This document shows, in pieces, positions 45,150 through 53,098 of a stretch of 64,000 bases of DNA. Below the pieces are notes generated by a model. The model was not told where the DNA came from. It saw only the letters and a list, made by a program, of their open reading frames with translations, and did no database searches. The DNA is from Bradyrhizobium sp. CSS354. GTDB taxonomy: Bacteria > Pseudomonadota > Alphaproteobacteria > Rhizobiales > Xanthobacteraceae. The DNA lies in contig NZ_JAACFU010000006.1 in the NCBI RefSeq assembly GCF_029051725.1, forward strand, positions 124,001 to 188,000, given 5' to 3'. A program made the translations under genes and the position numbers. How positions within the stretch are numbered: the stretch's first letter is position 1; each line of letters opens with the position of its first letter.

Positions 45150-45608
45150 TTACTTTGCTGCTTGCGGCGGCGGCGGCTTGGGGACTGTGGTGAGCATGCG
45201 GTGCTTCCACTGTCCGCCCTCGCGAACATCAACTGCAGTCCAACGGCCAGAACTCTCTATAGCGGTACCGCTCTGGTTCTTACCGCTTATTTTGTACTCG
45301 CCAATAGAGAGAGCGGTATCTGCGCCCAGCGGCCACGCCTGATCAACTGTTATCTCGCTATGATCAAAACCGGCCTTGAACGGGAGTTCGTAGTATTTTG
45401 CGAAATCCGTCTGCATTCCTGCTGGATTGACGATAAAGCCGCCATTTGCAAAAAGCGCAGCAATACAGGCAGCATCTTTCTTATTGAAGCATTCCGCGTA
45501 TGCTGAAGCGAGCTTGGCGATTTCCTGCTTCAGGTTTTGATCCTGTTCTGCGGCAGCCGCAGGTAACGAAAGCGCCAGAAGGAAACCTAATATGTGAGAT
45601 ATTCGCAT
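45150..45608 (-). CDS. secreted SnoaL/DUF4440-like protein
   Basis: A 152-residue protein starting MRISHILGFLLALSLPAAAA (Sec signal) behind GGGAGGATA. The mature part has the NTF2-like pattern: LASAYAECFNKKDAACIAAL, FANGGFIVN, GEYKISGKNQSG and GRWTAVDVREGGQWKHRML. Members form alpha+beta cones and are often steroid- or small-ligand-binding; no enzyme residues are fixed. A monocistronic gene. Confidence 0.78.
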   Translation of the reverse strand: MRISHILGFLLALSLPAAAAEQDQNLKQEIAKLASAYAECFNKKDAACIAALFANGGFIVNPAGMQTDFAKYYELPFKAGFDHSEITVDQAWPLGADTALSIGEYKISGKNQSGTAIESSGRWTAVDVREGGQWKHRMLTTVPKPPPPQAAK

Positions 45609-45763
45609 CTTGTATCCTCCCACTAAATGCTGAAAACTTTCCCCCGTAAGTTGGTCCGGACGAGCTACACTATCCCAAAGTCGGGATCGAGGCTTGCGAT
45701 TCATCGCAACGCGTAGGCCGCCACAATGGTCGGCCTACTCCGTTTCCATGTCGGATGTTGGCC

Positions 45764-45812
45764 CTAAGCCGAAGAGCGGTTCAGTCACGGCGATGTCTGC
45801 TGTCGCTGGACG
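45764..45812 (+). repeat. dispersed repeat, copy 2
   Basis: CCTAAGCCGAAGAGCGGTTC and following bases match the copy at 43423. The surrounding gap (45609-46068) holds no supportable gene, only degenerate sequence. Confidence 0.5.
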
Positions 45813-46068
45813 CCGAGGTGCACTTGCCTCGCCAGCCGTTTTTGACTCTAAGCGGTCGTCGCGATGACCAGGAGCCGTTCTTAGAGCGCTGACAGCGCGC
45901 ACAGGCGCCGCTAAAGCAGATCTGCTGCTTCGCTGCACGGCTACGGGGGACGCTGACGTACCAGGGTCCACGAGGTGGGCACCTAGATGATGCGCTGATG
46001 CTGTACGAGGGTGAATCTAGAAAAGTCGCCGCAGGCCTCGCGCCGACTTTCTTCCCAATCACAACAAG

Positions 46069-46803
46069 CTACAGCGACTTGGCCCTTTCACGGGCTGCTT
46101 CGACTGCATCCATCCCGGTCTGCCTGATCCGATCCAGAGCCTCGCCGCCGGTATCGGAAACCTCTGCCAACAGCGTGTCGGAGTTTTCGCGCAACGCCTG
46201 CGAGACGGCAGCAACTCGGCTGTTCAGGTCGGCCCTCACAGCATCGCTGGTCCCTCCGACATACTCGTTCTCGATGTCGGTTGCCCTAAATGCCCCCGCG
46301 ACTGCAGCGCCGATGGCCAAGCCGACGACGCCAAGCACCAGCGGTTGCCTTTCGAGCACATCAGACAACGACGACTTCGCTTTTGAGACGGCTTCGCCGC
46401 CCGGAACCTGGTCGCCCACTTTGGCGAAGCCGTCCCGCACCATCTCTACGCCGCCCTCGAACTGGGCCCTCATCTTGTCGGCGGTCTCTGACAGAACGCT
46501 GGATGCGGCGCCCTTGGCTGACTGCAACGTATCGTCGCCATCGAGTGACCCTACGTGATCCATTTCGGGCGCCGTGGGAGGCGCCGCAGTGCGCTGGAGC
46601 GCCGACGCCGTAGTCCGCATCGTGCTCACTCCGGTATCGACCACACCGGACGCGGCAGCCGCCGTGGACCGAGCTGCGCCCTTGATCCTTTCGTCGCCAG
46701 CCATAAGCCACAGCGCGCCGCCTCCAATCAAGACGGCGGCAAGGGGATTTTCCTTGGCCGCTGCGATCAGATTGTCGAAAAAGCTAGTTTGCGTGCTCCT
46801 CAT
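46069..46803 (-). CDS. envelope-stress membrane protein (last gene of DUF3618 operon)
   Basis: A 244-residue protein with an N-terminal hydrophobic segment (PLAAVLIGGGALWLMAG), a long helical Ala/Ser/Thr-rich middle and a second helix (VLGVVGLAIGAAVAGAFRAT). Rhizobial relatives are often labelled nutrient-deprivation-induced protein. It overlaps the holin-like gene by ATGA and is the fourth of four coupled genes. Likely a membrane-associated stress factor. Confidence 0.75.
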   Translation of the reverse strand: MRSTQTSFFDNLIAAAKENPLAAVLIGGGALWLMAGDERIKGAARSTAAAASGVVDTGVSTMRTTASALQRTAAPPTAPEMDHVGSLDGDDTLQSAKGAASSVLSETADKMRAQFEGGVEMVRDGFAKVGDQVPGGEAVSKAKSSLSDVLERQPLVLGVVGLAIGAAVAGAFRATDIENEYVGGTSDAVRADLNSRVAAVSQALRENSDTLLAEVSDTGGEALDRIRQTGMDAVEAARERAKSL

Positions 46804-47216
46804 CGCACCATTCCCTTCACGGTGTCCTTGTCCTTTTCCAGCTGCCTGAGGGTCTCCCGCGGCGCGAGATTACGGGCGTCCAGCCGGTTGATGCCGACCG
46901 CAAACAGCACGCCCGCAATGGCGCCAGCGAGAATCGCGGATGTCAGGTAGGAAAGCGGTTGCGACCATCCCGCGGAGATCAACGCCGCCGACAGTGCGAA
47001 CAGCGCCATCACAATGGCGGGGATCACCAGAAGGGCGCCACCGGCAATGAGGCCTGCTGCTCCCGTTATTTTCCGCACTCTGTCGCTGAGTTCAGCCTTG
47101 GCCAAGTCGATCTCGTTCTGGAACAGCTTGGCAAACTGCCCCATCGCGTCCGCTACAAGTGTGGAGATGGTCCGAAGATCGTTCTGGCTGGTCTTTATAT
47201 CGTGCTGAATGGTCAT
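46800..47216 (-). CDS. phage-holin-3_6-type (Actino-like) membrane protein
   Basis: A 138-residue protein starting MTIQHDIKTSQNDLRTISTL. The N-terminal helix (FQNEIDLAKAELSDRVRKIT) and two membrane helices (AGGALLVIPAIVMALFALSA, LTSAILAGAIAGVLFAVGI) match the putative Actinobacterial Holin-X/phage holin family. Despite its name it is a chromosomal stress-operon member here, with no lysis genes nearby. Coupled on both sides by ATGA. Confidence 0.82.
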   Translation of the reverse strand: MTIQHDIKTSQNDLRTISTLVADAMGQFAKLFQNEIDLAKAELSDRVRKITGAAGLIAGGALLVIPAIVMALFALSAALISAGWSQPLSYLTSAILAGAIAGVLFAVGINRLDARNLAPRETLRQLEKDKDTVKGMVR

Positions 47217-47896
47217 GATACGCTGCCGCCTTTGAAGGAGGTCGGTCCCTGCGGATTGCTGCCGGATACCGATGCGCCCTGCGTGGACGCGTGTCCGGCT
47301 CCGGTTGAAGACGTGGTTCCGCGCCAGGCGTCGCCCTGCCTCCATGGCGTTCCACTGCTCATTCCAGGTCGCGATGATGAAGGCGAGCCACCGCCGGAGG
47401 CCTTCAAGAAGCGTACGGCGGCGAAACCGGCGAGCACCGAGACGCCAAGGAAAGCGGCCGGCTGGCGCTTCGCGAAATCAGTTGCGCCGTCGAGCAGATC
47501 GCGGAAGCTGCCGTTTCGGATCTTCTCGGCGGCATCTTCAGCATAGTCCGCGGCGGAGTTGATGCCGCGGGCGGCGAAAGGCACGTCGCTCTCGAAGGCA
47601 CGAGCCGCTTCCCGAACATTCCCCGCAAGTCGCTCAATGAACTCGGCTCCAGAGCGCTGCTGCTCGCGTGCCTGCCCACGAATCTCGTCCATAGTCCCCG
47701 AAGCGAGGTCCTTGGCCGCATCCCCCGCTTCCTTGAACTTGTCCTGTGCGACGTCAGCCGTTGCCTGAAAAGCGTCGCCGGCCCGCTGCTTCGCAGTCGC
47801 TGCAGCGTCCGCCACTTGGTCCTTTAGGTTCTTGGGAGCACCCGCGTCCCGATCTTGATTTGATGTCGTGCCTCTGTTCAGGTCTAGATCGTTCAT
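47213..47896 (-). CDS. late-embryogenesis-like helical membrane protein
   Basis: A 227-residue protein from MNDLDLNRGTTSNQDRDAGA. The first half is Ala/Lys/Asp-rich helix (VADAAATAKQRAGDAFQATA), as in CsbD or LEA-like hydrophilins. One membrane helix follows (AAFLGVSVLAGFAAVRFL), then a Gly/Ser-rich tail. It is coupled to the holin-like gene by ATGA. Likely protective under desiccation or starvation; inference only. Confidence 0.75.
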   Translation of the reverse strand: MNDLDLNRGTTSNQDRDAGAPKNLKDQVADAAATAKQRAGDAFQATADVAQDKFKEAGDAAKDLASGTMDEIRGQAREQQRSGAEFIERLAGNVREAARAFESDVPFAARGINSAADYAEDAAEKIRNGSFRDLLDGATDFAKRQPAAFLGVSVLAGFAAVRFLKASGGGSPSSSRPGMSSGTPWRQGDAWRGTTSSTGAGHASTQGASVSGSNPQGPTSFKGGSVS

Positions 47897-47907
47897 GATG
47901 CGTTCCT

Positions 47908-48891
47908 TCAAGTATTGGAATTGCGAGAGGGATTGAAAGCGGCTCCGACGACGTCGTCGGCGGCTGTCTTGAGCGAGTCAGCGAGGTTGTGGGTCATGCG
48001 GCTGGCATGCTCACCGAGACCGGCCTCAGCGACGCTGTTCGTTGCCGCGTCGGCTGCCGACATTGCGGCATCTTTCGCTGCTTCAAATCCGGACTGAGCG
48101 GCCTCGGCGGCGGCCCGCTGCACGTCGTCGCTCGCCTGGCCCATTGCCTTGGCTTCAACCTTGGTTTCCGGAAGAGCGGCTGCGATAATGGCTCCGATCG
48201 CAACGCCAAGGCCAGCGATCAGCGCGGCATTATCGCTGATAGTCGCGCGAGCTTGTTCGGGCACCCTTCCGGCCGCGTCCTTCGCTGCCGAGGCACTGTC
48301 CTTCGCCGCATCCACCCCGCTCTTGAGCTTCTCGCCAATCGTCTCGGCGCCTTGGCTGGCCCGTGCGCGTAAATCCGCCGCGAGACCGGCAGTCGAATCT
48401 TGCGCGGTCTCGGCCATGCTGGCGGCCTGATTCCGGGCGGAAGATAGTTGATCAGTGAAATCGCCTTGCATGGCGCGCGCTCGGCCCGCCATGTCCTCGA
48501 AAACCTCGCCCGCCTTGTCCATCGCAGGGCCGGAAACCTCGGCGGCGCGGTCTCGCACGGTTTTCGAGGTGAGCGCCAAGCCGGCACCGATCATTAAAAG
48601 CGGCAAGGGGACACCGCGTGCCAAGCGCAGGAGTGGAACCGCCACGGCGGTCCCGGCGGCCACGGTCCGCATCGGGTTGTCCATGATTTGCTGCTTCAGT
48701 CCGTCGACCCAATTTTTTGTCGTGTGGCTGACGTAGTCCGATATTTCCGACTTGATGTGCTGCGGCGACATCTTGTGGCGGATGTCCTCGGCCGTCTCCG
48801 AGACCTGCTCTTTCAGCCGATCGACCGTAGCGGCCAACTCAGCGCGACTTCGCTCGGACTCACGCCTTAATTCTTCCACGGACCGCGTCAT
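47908..48891 (-). CDS. DUF3618 domain protein
   Basis: A 327-residue protein starting MTRSVEELRRESERSRAELA, the DUF3618 signature, behind GGGAGAGGG. A membrane helix (PLPLLMIGAGLALTSK) and long Ala-rich helices follow, with a second hydrophobic stretch (AALIAGLGVAIGAIIAAAL). It is first in the four-gene operon; its stop sits 12 bp before the next start. An EcfG-type promoter lies 40-64 bp upstream. Confidence 0.85.
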   Translation of the reverse strand: MTRSVEELRRESERSRAELAATVDRLKEQVSETAEDIRHKMSPQHIKSEISDYVSHTTKNWVDGLKQQIMDNPMRTVAAGTAVAVPLLRLARGVPLPLLMIGAGLALTSKTVRDRAAEVSGPAMDKAGEVFEDMAGRARAMQGDFTDQLSSARNQAASMAETAQDSTAGLAADLRARASQGAETIGEKLKSGVDAAKDSASAAKDAAGRVPEQARATISDNAALIAGLGVAIGAIIAAALPETKVEAKAMGQASDDVQRAAAEAAQSGFEAAKDAAMSAADAATNSVAEAGLGEHASRMTHNLADSLKTAADDVVGAAFNPSRNSNT

Positions 48892-48930
48892 CGCATCACC
48901 CTCTCCCGCTTTTCGGATTTCTTTCAATCG

Positions 48931-48955
48931 AACTCACGGTTTTTTGAATTGTTCC
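48931..48955 (-). promoter_or_regulatory. EcfG-like promoter for the DUF3618 operon
   Basis: On the minus strand GGAAC (48951-48955) is followed after 16 bases by AGTT (48931-48934), close to the alphaproteobacterial general-stress consensus GGAAC-N16/17-CGTT. The transcript would start about 30 bases before the DUF3618 ATG. Nothing coding is evident between 48956 and 49371. Confidence 0.45.
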
Positions 48956-49371
48956 TAGTGACCCGCTCCGCGGCGGTGCATTCCATTGACGGAGCGCACT
49001 TGGCACGGGGCGAGAGCGTGATCTGATCGTCGCCAAACGCGAGACTGCAATACAACTCAGGAGGTGTTAGCGGCAGCTCAGACGGGAGTAGATATCGGCC
49101 GACCGGCGCAGTCGGCTGCATGCTCTGTTCTGCTGTGCGGCCCGGGCGTCGACCGTCACGGGGAGAGATCCGGGTCCGCACCCCGAAATCGTCATATGCA
49201 GCTCAATGTGGTGCCGACGAATTACGCGGCGCCTCGGTCGTGGCAAGCGATAGCGGAGCTGCGAGTGAGGACCCAACTGGGCCGAGCGCCAGACGAACCA
49301 GCTGGACGACAGCCGATCTCCGGTCAGCAAGAGTGGCGCACAAGAGCGCTGGACGATCCGCCAGCGGCATA

Positions 49372-49554
49372 CTAGTCAGTCGCCCTCGCCGGATCGGCGG
49401 CAGCAATCTGCAGTCCCGCGCTGTTGAGAGCCTCCGCAATTTGCTTCGCGAGCAGCTTGGCTTCTTCAATTCCAATTTTTGCGTCTGGGTGATGTGCAAA
49501 AAACGCGCAAATCGTCGTGGAGATGATTATATTCACCTGGTGGGAATCAATCAT
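49372..49554 (-). CDS. 60-residue hypothetical protein
   Basis: MIDSHQVNIIISTTICAFFA, then IGIEEAKLLAKQIAEALNSA and a short tail. A short hydrophobic start and an amphipathic helix; a peripheral or small membrane protein is possible. It sits 64 bp downstream of the 24-residue gene on the same strand. Confidence 0.45.
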   Translation of the reverse strand: MIDSHQVNIIISTTICAFFAHHPDAKIGIEEAKLLAKQIAEALNSAGLQIAAADPARATD

Positions 49555-49618
49555 TTTACGTCACTCGAAAATGCGAACTGCTTTATCGGATCGGCGGCCG
49601 CATCCCCGGAGAGCGAAG

Positions 49619-49693
49619 TCATCGCAAGCCGAAAAACGAGAGAATGGCCGCAATTACAACTATCAGTCCTATGATGTAAATCAGGCCGTTCAT
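49619..49693 (-). CDS. 24-residue membrane protein
   Basis: ATG at 49693 reads MNGLIYIIGLIVVIAAILSF then FGLR and stop. It is a single hydrophobic helix with a basic end, preceded by AGAAGGA at good spacing. I recall near-identical peptides in Bradyrhizobium, which supports it, though I cannot verify. Too short to be predicted by usual gene finders. Confidence 0.65.
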   Translation of the reverse strand: MNGLIYIIGLIVVIAAILSFFGLR

Positions 49694-49725
49694 CACAAGT
49701 ATCCTTCTGGCTCGGTGAACGAATA

Positions 49726-49953
49726 TTATTCGAAGGTCGCAGGCCCACTTTTCTCATTGCGCGGCTGAACCGCCGTTAATTTTTCGAGCTCAACTTCCTT
49801 TTCGATGGCCGATAAGGAATTGCCGATCTTGTCGACGATTTTGACCAAATCGGCATGGGTGATGCGAAGCCGCTTTCGCACTGACTTTACCTGCTGTGCG
49901 TTGGCGAGATCGAGCGTCGTGCGAACAGGCCGTGGAGGTCTTGAGCACAGCAT
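49726..49953 (-). CDS. DUF3606 domain protein
   Basis: A 75-residue protein (MLCSRPPRPVRTTLDLANAQ) with the short helical pattern VRKRLRITHADLVKIVDKIG, then NSLSAIEKEVELEKL, matching DUF3606. Members are small stress-associated proteins. AGGAG lies eight bases before the start. It is close to the small genes at 49372-49693 on the same strand. Confidence 0.7.
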   Translation of the reverse strand: MLCSRPPRPVRTTLDLANAQQVKSVRKRLRITHADLVKIVDKIGNSLSAIEKEVELEKLTAVQPRNEKSGPATFE

Positions 49954-50477
49954 GAGCAGGTCTCCTGACTAACTAAGATCAGCGGGGTCCCTTTTGTTCC
50001 GTTGCCATAATGTGGGCGTGGGAGTTCAGGAAGCCGGCTAATTCGCACTGCCGCGCAAGGTGTAACGAAATAGAAGGCCGTCCGCTGCTTGTGACTTGTC
50101 TGTTTGAAGGCCGTATGTCGGCGGCGAGATCCCAGGGGACGGGCAGGCCCCATTGCCCGCTATCGATCTCGCGAATGAGAGATCGCGCCGCAGGATCCGG
50201 CCTCAGTCTGGCATCGGTGCAGGACCTGGTAGCTAGCGGGCCGGCGGCAAGAATGCCTGTTGTCGTCTTCGGGTGACGCGCTGCTATCGCTCGCGGTCAG
50301 GAAAGTTTCTAGCGTGGCTGTGCAACCAAGCAAATATGTTGAGCATCGTCAGCTCTCATTGCAACTTTTCCCGCCTTCATTGTTGACGAACCGGAGCGAA
50401 CCCGCGGCTTATGTCCGCCGCTGGCTTACTAATGGTCTCGTTATTTTCCGGAGAGCGCTTGCAGTAAGTGGATTTGC
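49954..50477. other. gap without supportable genes
   Basis: There are no frames with protein-like composition, start and ribosome-binding site. No repeat or hairpin of note. Confidence 0.4.
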
Positions 50478-50714
50478 TTGGTCCGCCTGGTGGCCGGAGC
50501 CGTTGCTCTAACGCCTGCACCGTCTGCGTCGGCAATGCCAGCTGCCAAGCTGGACGCACTGGGTGGGTTCAGACTGCCCCTCTTGAGGTTAAGGGCGGCC
50601 ACGGACATGGCGGTGGCCACGGGTCGGGTCATCGCGGCGGGGCGTGGTCATCACTACGGTTGGGGCAGACGCCGAGGCCATCACTACGGTTGGCGGCACC
50701 ATCGCCGCTGGTAA
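50478..50714 (+). CDS. GHHYGW-repeat secreted peptide with compensating frameshifts
   Basis: The frame begins MVRLVAGAVALTPAPSASAM (signal-like) and ends RGHHYGWGRRRGHHYGWRHH. The middle (about 50572-50640) is protein-like only in another frame (VQTAPLEVKGGHGHGGGHGS, GHRGG). So two opposite indels appear to have shifted and then restored the frame. The His/Gly-rich protein may bind metal or localise to the envelope. Confidence 0.5.
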   Translation: MVRLVAGAVALTPAPSASAMPAAKLDALGGFRLPLLRLRAATDMAVATGRVIAAGRGHHYGWGRRRGHHYGWRHHRRW

Positions 50715-50804
50715 GCGTTACGAATTTCGGCCCGGACTTGGTGTCCGTGGAAGTGCGGAGTGCATAGTTTTAATTTTGTTAACCATGAGGCGCCACCTTG
50801 CGGC

Positions 50805-51000
50805 ATGGATAGCATCGAGGATTCGCCCAAGCTGAAGCCCCTTTTGGACGCAGCACGAATTGGACCGACTAATTCTGCTCGCCAAAGGACGGGCCACCGC
50901 AGCCAAGGCGGCCAAGGTACTGGGGCGCCGCGTCGGCTCGGTGCGTCGGCAAGCTCGCGAAAAGGGATACTGCTTTACAAGACCTAAGGGCAGAGGATTT
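50805..51000 (+). pseudogene. frameshifted SANT/Myb-like small DNA-binding protein
   Basis: ATG 50805 gives MDSIEDSPKLKP, then the continuation lies one frame away: WTQHELDRLILLAKGRATAA and KAAKVLGRRVGSVRRQAREK. This is the tri-helical pattern used by small rhizobial DNA-binding proteins. A single indel in the run CCCCTTTTGG explains it. Confidence 0.45.
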
Positions 51001-51007
51001 TCTCCAG

Positions 51008-51172
51008 ATGGAAAATCATCAGGACGTCTTAGCGCTACAGCGGAAGCTGGCGCACTGTCGCCAGCTCATAAAAGAGTTTCCGGACGGGCTAACTGCGAAG
51101 CATCTCCGGGAGCTTGAGGACGAACTGAAAGCTGAGCTGGCAGCCGAGCTACGCACCATTACGCGGCAGTAA
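51008..51172 (+). CDS. 54-residue helical protein
   Basis: ATG 51008 reads MENHQDVLALQRKLAHCRQL, then IKEFPDGLTAKHLRELEDEL and ends ITRQ. The CRQLxxEFPDGxTAxHLRELE core is a pattern I associate with a widespread rhizobial small family of unknown role. The ribosome-binding site is weak (AGAGGA). Confidence 0.55.
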   Translation: MENHQDVLALQRKLAHCRQLIKEFPDGLTAKHLRELEDELKAELAAELRTITRQ

Positions 51173-51230
51173 TCCGCTCCCTGCAGACCGCGCCGCAGGA
51201 ACTCAATGCGCATTCTTGCGTTGGCGCGAC

Positions 51231-51320
51231 ATGCCCAAAGAAATCGCAATAGCGTTTTGGTCATTGGCTGCCGCCTGCCTTTTGGCGTTTAGCTTCGCGG
51301 CTCTCCTCTCTTCCCACTAA
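51231..51320 (+). CDS. possible 29-residue membrane peptide
   Basis: MPKEIAIAFWSLAAACLLAF then SFAALLSSH: one hydrophobic helix. The ribosome-binding site is not evident. It is near other small genes of this region. Confidence 0.35.
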   Translation: MPKEIAIAFWSLAAACLLAFSFAALLSSH

Positions 51321-51559
51321 CAGGAGTAGTCAAAAAGCTTGGGGCCATTGTCGCAAGCAAAGTCGGCTTATGGCCCCAATGCGAAGTCTAGGCAGCGTAC
51401 CGGGTGGTCGGCTCATAGGGGGTACCGCAACCTAGGCGATGGGCCGCACTCATCAATGGAAAGACTCGCCGCGAGGTCAGCTCCCCATTAATGGACATGC
51501 AAATGGACAGCGGCGACTTCGCCTTCGGGTTATGAGCGCCCTTCGGAGTGTCGGCCGGC

Positions 51560-51700
51560 TGCTTCCGATCTGCACTGAGCGAGACTGGCAAGTGCGGCCG
51601 GCAAAGGAAGGTCCGACCTATAGCTCGGGTAAGACGATAAGGGGCACTGCGTGCAACCGAAGGATGTGATGGATAACCTTCGGCAATTTCCTGCGCCGCC
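51560..51700 (+). repeat. degenerate copy of the 44728 gene cassette
   Basis: ICTERDWQVRPAKEGPTYSS and KTIRGTACNRRM parallel LCAERDRQVRAAKESPPYAS and KPIRGTPANRRM of the gene at 44728, including the downstream GATGGATAACCTTCGGC. The 5' half of the gene is missing or unrecognisable, so this copy is a fragment. Confidence 0.6.
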
Positions 51701-51748
51701 GGTGATGGTGCGGGCACTCATCATCGCTGGCCTCAAAGAGGTGAAGCT

Positions 51749-52089
51749 CTATCGCCAGCGGCACACTGCGGAATCTGCGGTTGGCATGCTGGAATGAAGC
51801 TCACCGCCCATACCTTCCCGGCCGATTCGCCCAATCAGTTTCTTCAAAAATTCGTTTGCCAGCTTCTCCGGGCCGTGCTTCGCCTTCAACGCGTCCCATG
51901 CGACGCTGAAGCGTCCCTTCGCCTGATCCAGCGTCGCTGCGTCGCCGAACGGCGGGCGGGAATTGTGACGGTGACGTTCCAAAGCCAAACTGCGGGCGCG
52001 CGCTCATGGGCAAGCCGGATCCCCCCGATCAGCTGGCCGTCTCCAAACACCATGAAATGGTCAGGGCGGATTGCGCGGAGGCGGAGCAT
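51749..52089 (-). pseudogene. frameshifted hypothetical gene
   Basis: The first part reads MLRLRAIRPDHFMVFGDGQL and IGGIRLAHERAPAVWLWNVT. After VTIP the expected PPFGDAATLDQAKGRFSVAW and DALKAKHGPEKLANEFL lie one frame away, at the run CCCGCCCGCCG. A single-base indel inactivated it. The ancestral protein (about 100 aa) is a small rhizobial family whose function is unknown to me. Confidence 0.65.
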
Positions 52090-52090
52090 G

Positions 52091-52363
52091 TCAATCCTGA
52101 TGCAGGTCTATGTCTGGAAACATCGTCTCCGCCGAAGCTCGCAGCATATCGAGTAGCATTCGCGCCTCTTCAAGCTGATGCTCTAGTTTGTGTTTATTGT
52201 CGCTCGGAGGGCAGTCCTGGATCAGCGCACGGGTGTGCTGCAGGCAGAGATCGAGCAGAAGGATCGCGCGGCGAGCATGGTGAGCGGTCTCGACCGCGTG
52301 TTTGGAAGCGGATTTCGGAAATGGGACAACGTTACGCACTAGAAAACACTCACTCAATTTCAA
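52091..52363 (-). CDS. 90-residue helical protein
   Basis: MKLSECFLVRNVVPFPKSAS, then a helical core ARRAILLLDLCLQHTRALIQ and KLEHQLEEARMLLDMLRASA. It ends one base before the start of the pseudogene at 52089 on the same strand. No family is recognised. Confidence 0.5.
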   Translation of the reverse strand: MKLSECFLVRNVVPFPKSASKHAVETAHHARRAILLLDLCLQHTRALIQDCPPSDNKHKLEHQLEEARMLLDMLRASAETMFPDIDLHQD

Positions 52364-52569
52364 AGAGGGGTAATCTACTGAGACCCGTTTAACGCGAGTT
52401 CAATTTTTCAATCGCTTTCGTGCAGTGTTCTGAGACCGACCTTAGCAGGTCATTAATAATAAATTAGGCGCCCCAACCTAGGGGTGACGCCTTGACCCTT
52501 CGCCTACGCTAGGGCCCCCTCCATGGGCCCGTGAAGGCCAGTCCGGAGGAAGAGTGTCGTAGGGAGGTG

Positions 52570-52748
52570 AGTAGGCGGTTTTTTGCCGACGCCCCCCGTT
52601 ACTACCCAAGAAATGTAACGCGCAAGTCTGCAAATGTAACGCCCAATCTGAAATCGTCGAATCCTACGATCGGGGACATTACGAGTCTCGGATTGTGCGT
52701 TACACGATTTCGGCTTCGACGTTACCGGAGCCGGCTTTGCCCGTTACC
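52570..52748. repeat. GTAACG/CGTTAC box array, copy A
   Basis: Opens with GTAGGCGG and GACGCCCCCCGTTACTACCC, then GTAACG (52615, 52637), ATTACG (52678) and CGTTAC boxes (52698, 52720, 52742), roughly 20 bp apart. The boxes point inward from the two sides. No ORF explains it. Copy B starts about 360 bp downstream. Confidence 0.6.
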
Positions 52749-52813
52749 ATCCTAGATTCAAATCCTTGAAAGGCGAGGTGCGGACTGCGATTTGCGAAGG
52801 TGTGGCGAGTTAA

Positions 52814-52842
52814 CGGGGGTTTGAATCCCTCCCTCTTCGCCA
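52814..52842 (+). other. tRNA-Ser 3' fragment (probable attachment-site scar)
   Basis: Reads GGGGGTTTGAATCCCTCCCT then CTTCGCCA: a T-arm, acceptor 3' strand and CCA of tRNA-Ser. No matching 5' half lies upstream, so it is not a tRNA gene. Such ends are left by tRNA-targeted integration. It sits between copies A and B of the GTAACG array. Confidence 0.6.
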
Positions 52843-52931
52843 GTTTTCCAATTCTATCCGCCACTTTCTTCGCGCAGAAAACCTTGAAAAATCGCGTTCC
52901 CGGCCGGCGTGAGTGTGCAAGTGCCGAAGCG

Positions 52932-53098
52932 TGTAGGCGGGAAAGCCGCGGACGCCCCCCGTTACTACCCCAGAAAAGAAACGTGCAGTTTGAAGAAAGT
53001 AACGCCCTGTTCTGCAAAAGGTAACGCCCCGTTCCAACGAACTGCGCGTTACAAAAGTCGCATCTGTGCGTGACAAGACTCCGAACTGGGCGTTACCG
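52932..53098. repeat. GTAACG/CGTTAC box array, copy B
   Basis: GTAGGCGG, GACGCCCCCCGTTACTACCC, then GTAACG (52999, 53021), CGTTAC (53047) and CGTTACCGG (53091) repeat the order of copy A with diverged spacers. The region 53099-53986 holds no gene I can support. Confidence 0.6.

Noticed and set aside
46800..47216. Holin-like gene as a sign of a prophage
   Set aside because: It belongs to a chromosomal stress operon with DUF3618; no lysis or structural genes are present.
49980..50020. GGAAC upstream of the DUF3606 gene as an EcfG promoter
   Set aside because: No GTT at the required 16-17 base spacing.
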